The notes under the pieces were generated by a model. That model saw only the letters and a program-made list of their open reading frames with translations. It had not been told where the DNA came from and ran no database searches. From DAIRGB01 sp036794765 (GTDB lineage: Bacteria; Patescibacteriota; JAHJAL01), in assembly GCA_036794765.1 (NCBI GenBank), contig DAIRGB010000024.1, positions 1 through 14,538 on the forward strand: a stretch of DNA of 14,538 nucleotides. Reading direction: 5' to 3'. A program made the translations under genes and the position numbers. The stretch's first letter is position 1, and the number at the start of each line of letters is the position of its first letter. Of the stretch, positions 12,904-14,538 are shown piece by piece.

Positions 12904-12917
12904 CGGTCAACGCCCTT
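12887..12917 (+). other. Stem-loop spanning the DUF3800 stop codon, possible structured RNA
   Basis: AAGGGC (12887-12892) pairs with GCCCTT (12912-12917); inside, CGT-CCTA-ACG forms a small second hairpin around the stop codon. The loop is GC-rich compared with its surroundings and the stem is not followed by a T tract, so it is not a typical terminator. Conserved 'DUF3800 RNA motifs' near genes of this family have been described from comparative genomics; whether this element belongs to one of them cannot be told here. Confidence 0.5.
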
Positions 12918-13014
12918 CTGCTTTATTATAGAAATGTTTATATGGTTTTGGCAAGTTTTAGTTTAATTCTCGGCCTTGAATATCCTGTAGATAAATCTAA
13001 TGTGTATTATTTGG

Positions 13015-13089
13015 GATAAAAAGTGAAAACCCCCGGTTTGTTTGCCGGGGTTTTTCTTAAGAAAAAATTAATATTTGGGGTGTATGATG
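13015..13089 (+). repeat. Terminator/palindrome module, copy 2 (direct repeat)
   Basis: This second copy has the same order as the one at 12044-12119: GATAAAAAGTG, terminator hairpin, 16-bp palindrome TTTTTCTTAAGAAAAA (13051-13066) and the GGGGTGTATGATG end. It lies 971 bp downstream of copy 1, just after the DUF3800-type gene and 31 nt before the csm1 ATG. The two copies therefore bracket the DUF3800 cassette, and copy 2 probably doubles as the csm1 promoter region. Confidence 0.9.
13026..13055 (+). terminator. Intrinsic terminator inside repeat copy 2
   Basis: CCCCGG (13031-13036) pairs with CCGGGG (13045-13050) across TTTGTTTG. AAAA/TTTT pairing continues outside a bulged C at 13030, and a T tract follows to 13055. 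Relative to copy 1 the stem has changed on both arms yet still pairs, which suggests the hairpin is maintained by selection. It would end the DUF3800 transcript before csm1. Confidence 0.8.
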
Positions 13090-13120
13090 GATATAGCATG
13101 GTTAATATTTAATATTTTTT

Positions 13121-14538
13121 ATGATTGATAAATTGAGAATTGCAGTGATTTTGGGTGCTTTTTTTCATGATATTGGAAAGGCTTTACAGAGAGGTCAAAA
13201 TGATGAAGAAATAATATATGCCAAGCATCCTTTTTTTAGTTATGATTTTTTAAATAATTTAGACGCAAATAGCAAGAAATATTTTATTGATTTGCTTTCT
13301 GAGGAAGGTTGGGATGTGTTGTTGAATTGTGTAAAGATACATCACGAAAATGATCAATATCCTGATGGGTGTAATGTAAACAAGATATTTGATAATAAAC
13401 AAAAAATACTATCGACTATAGTTTCAAGAGCTGATAATTACTCGGCTAGTGAGAGAGGAAAAAGATCTTTTGATGCGAAAGGAAATTTTAGGACAAAACC
13501 TTTGTATTCTGTCTTTTCTAGAATCGAATTAAATAGCAAAAACGAATCTGAATATAAAGCATATCCTTTTAATATATTATCGCCAAGCGAAGAAGTTATT
13601 TTTGCTCAAGAAAAAAAAGCGAATTTTTTGGATGATTTGAAGATTTTAATAAGTGATTTTAAAAAAACATTTTTAGGTATTGGGTCAATTAAAAAGAGAG
13701 AGGAAAAAATCTTGATAAGTATTTTGAATACACTATTTATGAAATATTTTTGGTGTATTCCTGCAAATACTCAAGAGGATTATCCTGATGTTTCTTTGTA
13801 TGATCATTTGAAATGTACGGCGGCGATTTGTGCTTGTATTTATGATTATCATGTTGATAGGGGGAGTATTGATAGTTTGGTAGATATACAGAATGACACT
13901 AATAAGTCGTTTAGGATGATGGTTGTAGATTTTTCAGGTATCCAAAAATATATATATAATATCAAAAAAAATAAATATGCCGCCAAAAGATTGAGAGCTC
14001 GATCTTTTATGGTTCAGTTGATATTGGAAGAGATCAAAGAATATGTTTTGAAAGAGTTTGATTTGCCTGTTTTTAATGTTTTGATGCAATCTGGTGGCAA
14101 GTTTTTTGTATTGTTGCCAAATATTCAGAGTGTGGACGAGAAGATTGAGAAGATGAGGGATAGATTTGATAATTTGACCTTGGATAGATTTCAAGGTGAA
14201 GTGTGTTTAAATATTGCATTGTCTGATGCTTTTTCGGGTGTAGATTTTGCTGATTTTGGATTGTTGCTTGAAAAAGTTTTGAAGAAGTTGAATCATAATA
14301 AATTGCAAAAATTTGTTAATACTTTAAGTGATAGAGGATTTGTAGTAGAACAAACATTTGAAGGTAAAAAGGTATGTAATTATTGTAGATCTTTTCCTGT
14401 TTTTGATAATGATGTAGAAATGTGTGAATTGTGTGGGCAAGATATGCGAGTTGGTGAATTTATCAAGAATCATCATGCTGTATATGTAGTTTTTGGTGAT
14501 GTCGGGGAGTATAAGTTGTTGGATAAAAAATATTCTTT
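13121..14538 (+). CDS. csm1: Csm1/Cas10, type III CRISPR effector large subunit (3' end outside window)
   Basis: The frame is open for 472 codons from the ATG at 13121 to the window edge. An N-terminal HD nuclease domain shows HDIGKALQRGQ (H16, D17), KIHHE (74-75), SRADNYSASER (102-112) and SLYDHLKCTAA (225-234), the standard Csm1 signatures. The first palm domain shows VDFSGIQKYIYNIKKNKYAA (269-288), then KRLRARSF and QSGGKFFVLLPN (323-334). The Csm1 zinc finger is CNYC (419-422) and CELC (435-438). The second palm with the GGDD cyclic-oligoadenylate synthase motif should follow beyond the window. Csm1 cuts single-stranded DNA through HD and makes the cOA second messenger when the crRNA complex binds target RNA. 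Start codon chosen because MIDKLRIAVILGAFFHDIGK places HD at the usual position; there is no Shine-Dalgarno sequence. GC is only about 20-25% in sampled rows. Type III-A is most likely; III-D cannot be excluded. Confidence 0.95.
   Translation, partial: MIDKLRIAVILGAFFHDIGKALQRGQNDEEIIYAKHPFFSYDFLNNLDANSKKYFIDLLSEEGWDVLLNCVKIHHENDQYPDGCNVNKIFDNKQKILSTIVSRADNYSASERGKRSFDAKGNFRTKPLYSVFSRIELNSKNESEYKAYPFNILSPSEEVIFAQEKKANFLDDLKILISDFKKTFLGIGSIKKREEKILISILNTLFMKYFWCIPANTQEDYPDVSLYDHLKCTAAICACIYDYHVDRGSIDSLVDIQNDTNKSFRMMVVDFSGIQKYIYNIKKNKYAAKRLRARSFMVQLILEEIKEYVLKEFDLPVFNVLMQSGGKFFVLLPNIQSVDEKIEKMRDRFDNLTLDRFQGEVCLNIALSDAFSGVDFADFGLLLEKVLKKLNHNKLQKFVNTLSDRGFVVEQTFEGKKVCNYCRSFPVFDNDVEMCELCGQDMRVGEFIKNHHAVYVVFGDVGEYKLLDKKYS

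Noticed and set aside
12044..13089. The two 75/76-bp repeats as part of a CRISPR array
   Set aside because: There are only two copies 971 bp apart with a gene between, each containing a terminator. No regular repeat-spacer pattern exists anywhere in the window.

Overview
The window looks like a piece of a low-GC bacterial chromosome, most likely a Patescibacteria/CPR-type organism. This is an inference from several traits: small dense genes, frequent absence of a Shine-Dalgarno sequence, many small lineage-specific membrane or secreted proteins, and an extreme G+T bias of the + strand that persists whatever the gene orientation. UGA is used as a stop (4344-4346), so this is not a UGA-glycine lineage. 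Two serine tRNA genes and several housekeeping-like enzymes argue for chromosome rather than plasmid.

Layout. Positions 1-2554 carry two minus-strand metabolic genes: a truncated GH13 alpha-amylase-family enzyme and a complete FadH-type NADH:flavin oxidoreductase, separated by a strong intrinsic terminator. From 2787 a plus-strand operon encodes an ArsR/SdpR-like repressor, an SdpI-like membrane protein and a methyltransferase-like protein; it has a near-consensus promoter and a candidate operator. A convergent YjbQ-family gene follows, then tRNA-Ser(UGA), a possible 60-residue membrane protein and tRNA-Ser(CGA), each tRNA with its own terminator.

Positions 5575-11919 form a co-directional run of ten genes that looks like an envelope or surface cluster: an anchored extracytoplasmic protein, a NodB polysaccharide deacetylase, small membrane proteins, an MFS-like transporter, a membrane-anchored metallophosphoesterase, a family 2 glycosyltransferase, a secreted helical protein and an acidic single-pass protein. 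An inverted array of 10-bp repeats (about one helical turn each) sits just before the phosphoesterase.

After 11919 the character changes. A 105-nt hairpin with perfect 29-bp arms is followed by two near-identical 75/76-bp modules (intrinsic terminator plus 16-bp palindrome plus AT-rich segment). These bracket a DUF3800-type gene that is split by one in-frame TAA and ends in a stem-loop spanning its stop codon. The second module lies directly in front of csm1/cas10, the first gene of a type III CRISPR-Cas locus that runs off the window. GC falls from about 45-53% to about 20-27% in sampled rows, which suggests that the DUF3800/CRISPR segment was acquired. The most unusual part of the window is this hairpin / repeat / DUF3800 / repeat / csm1 arrangement.
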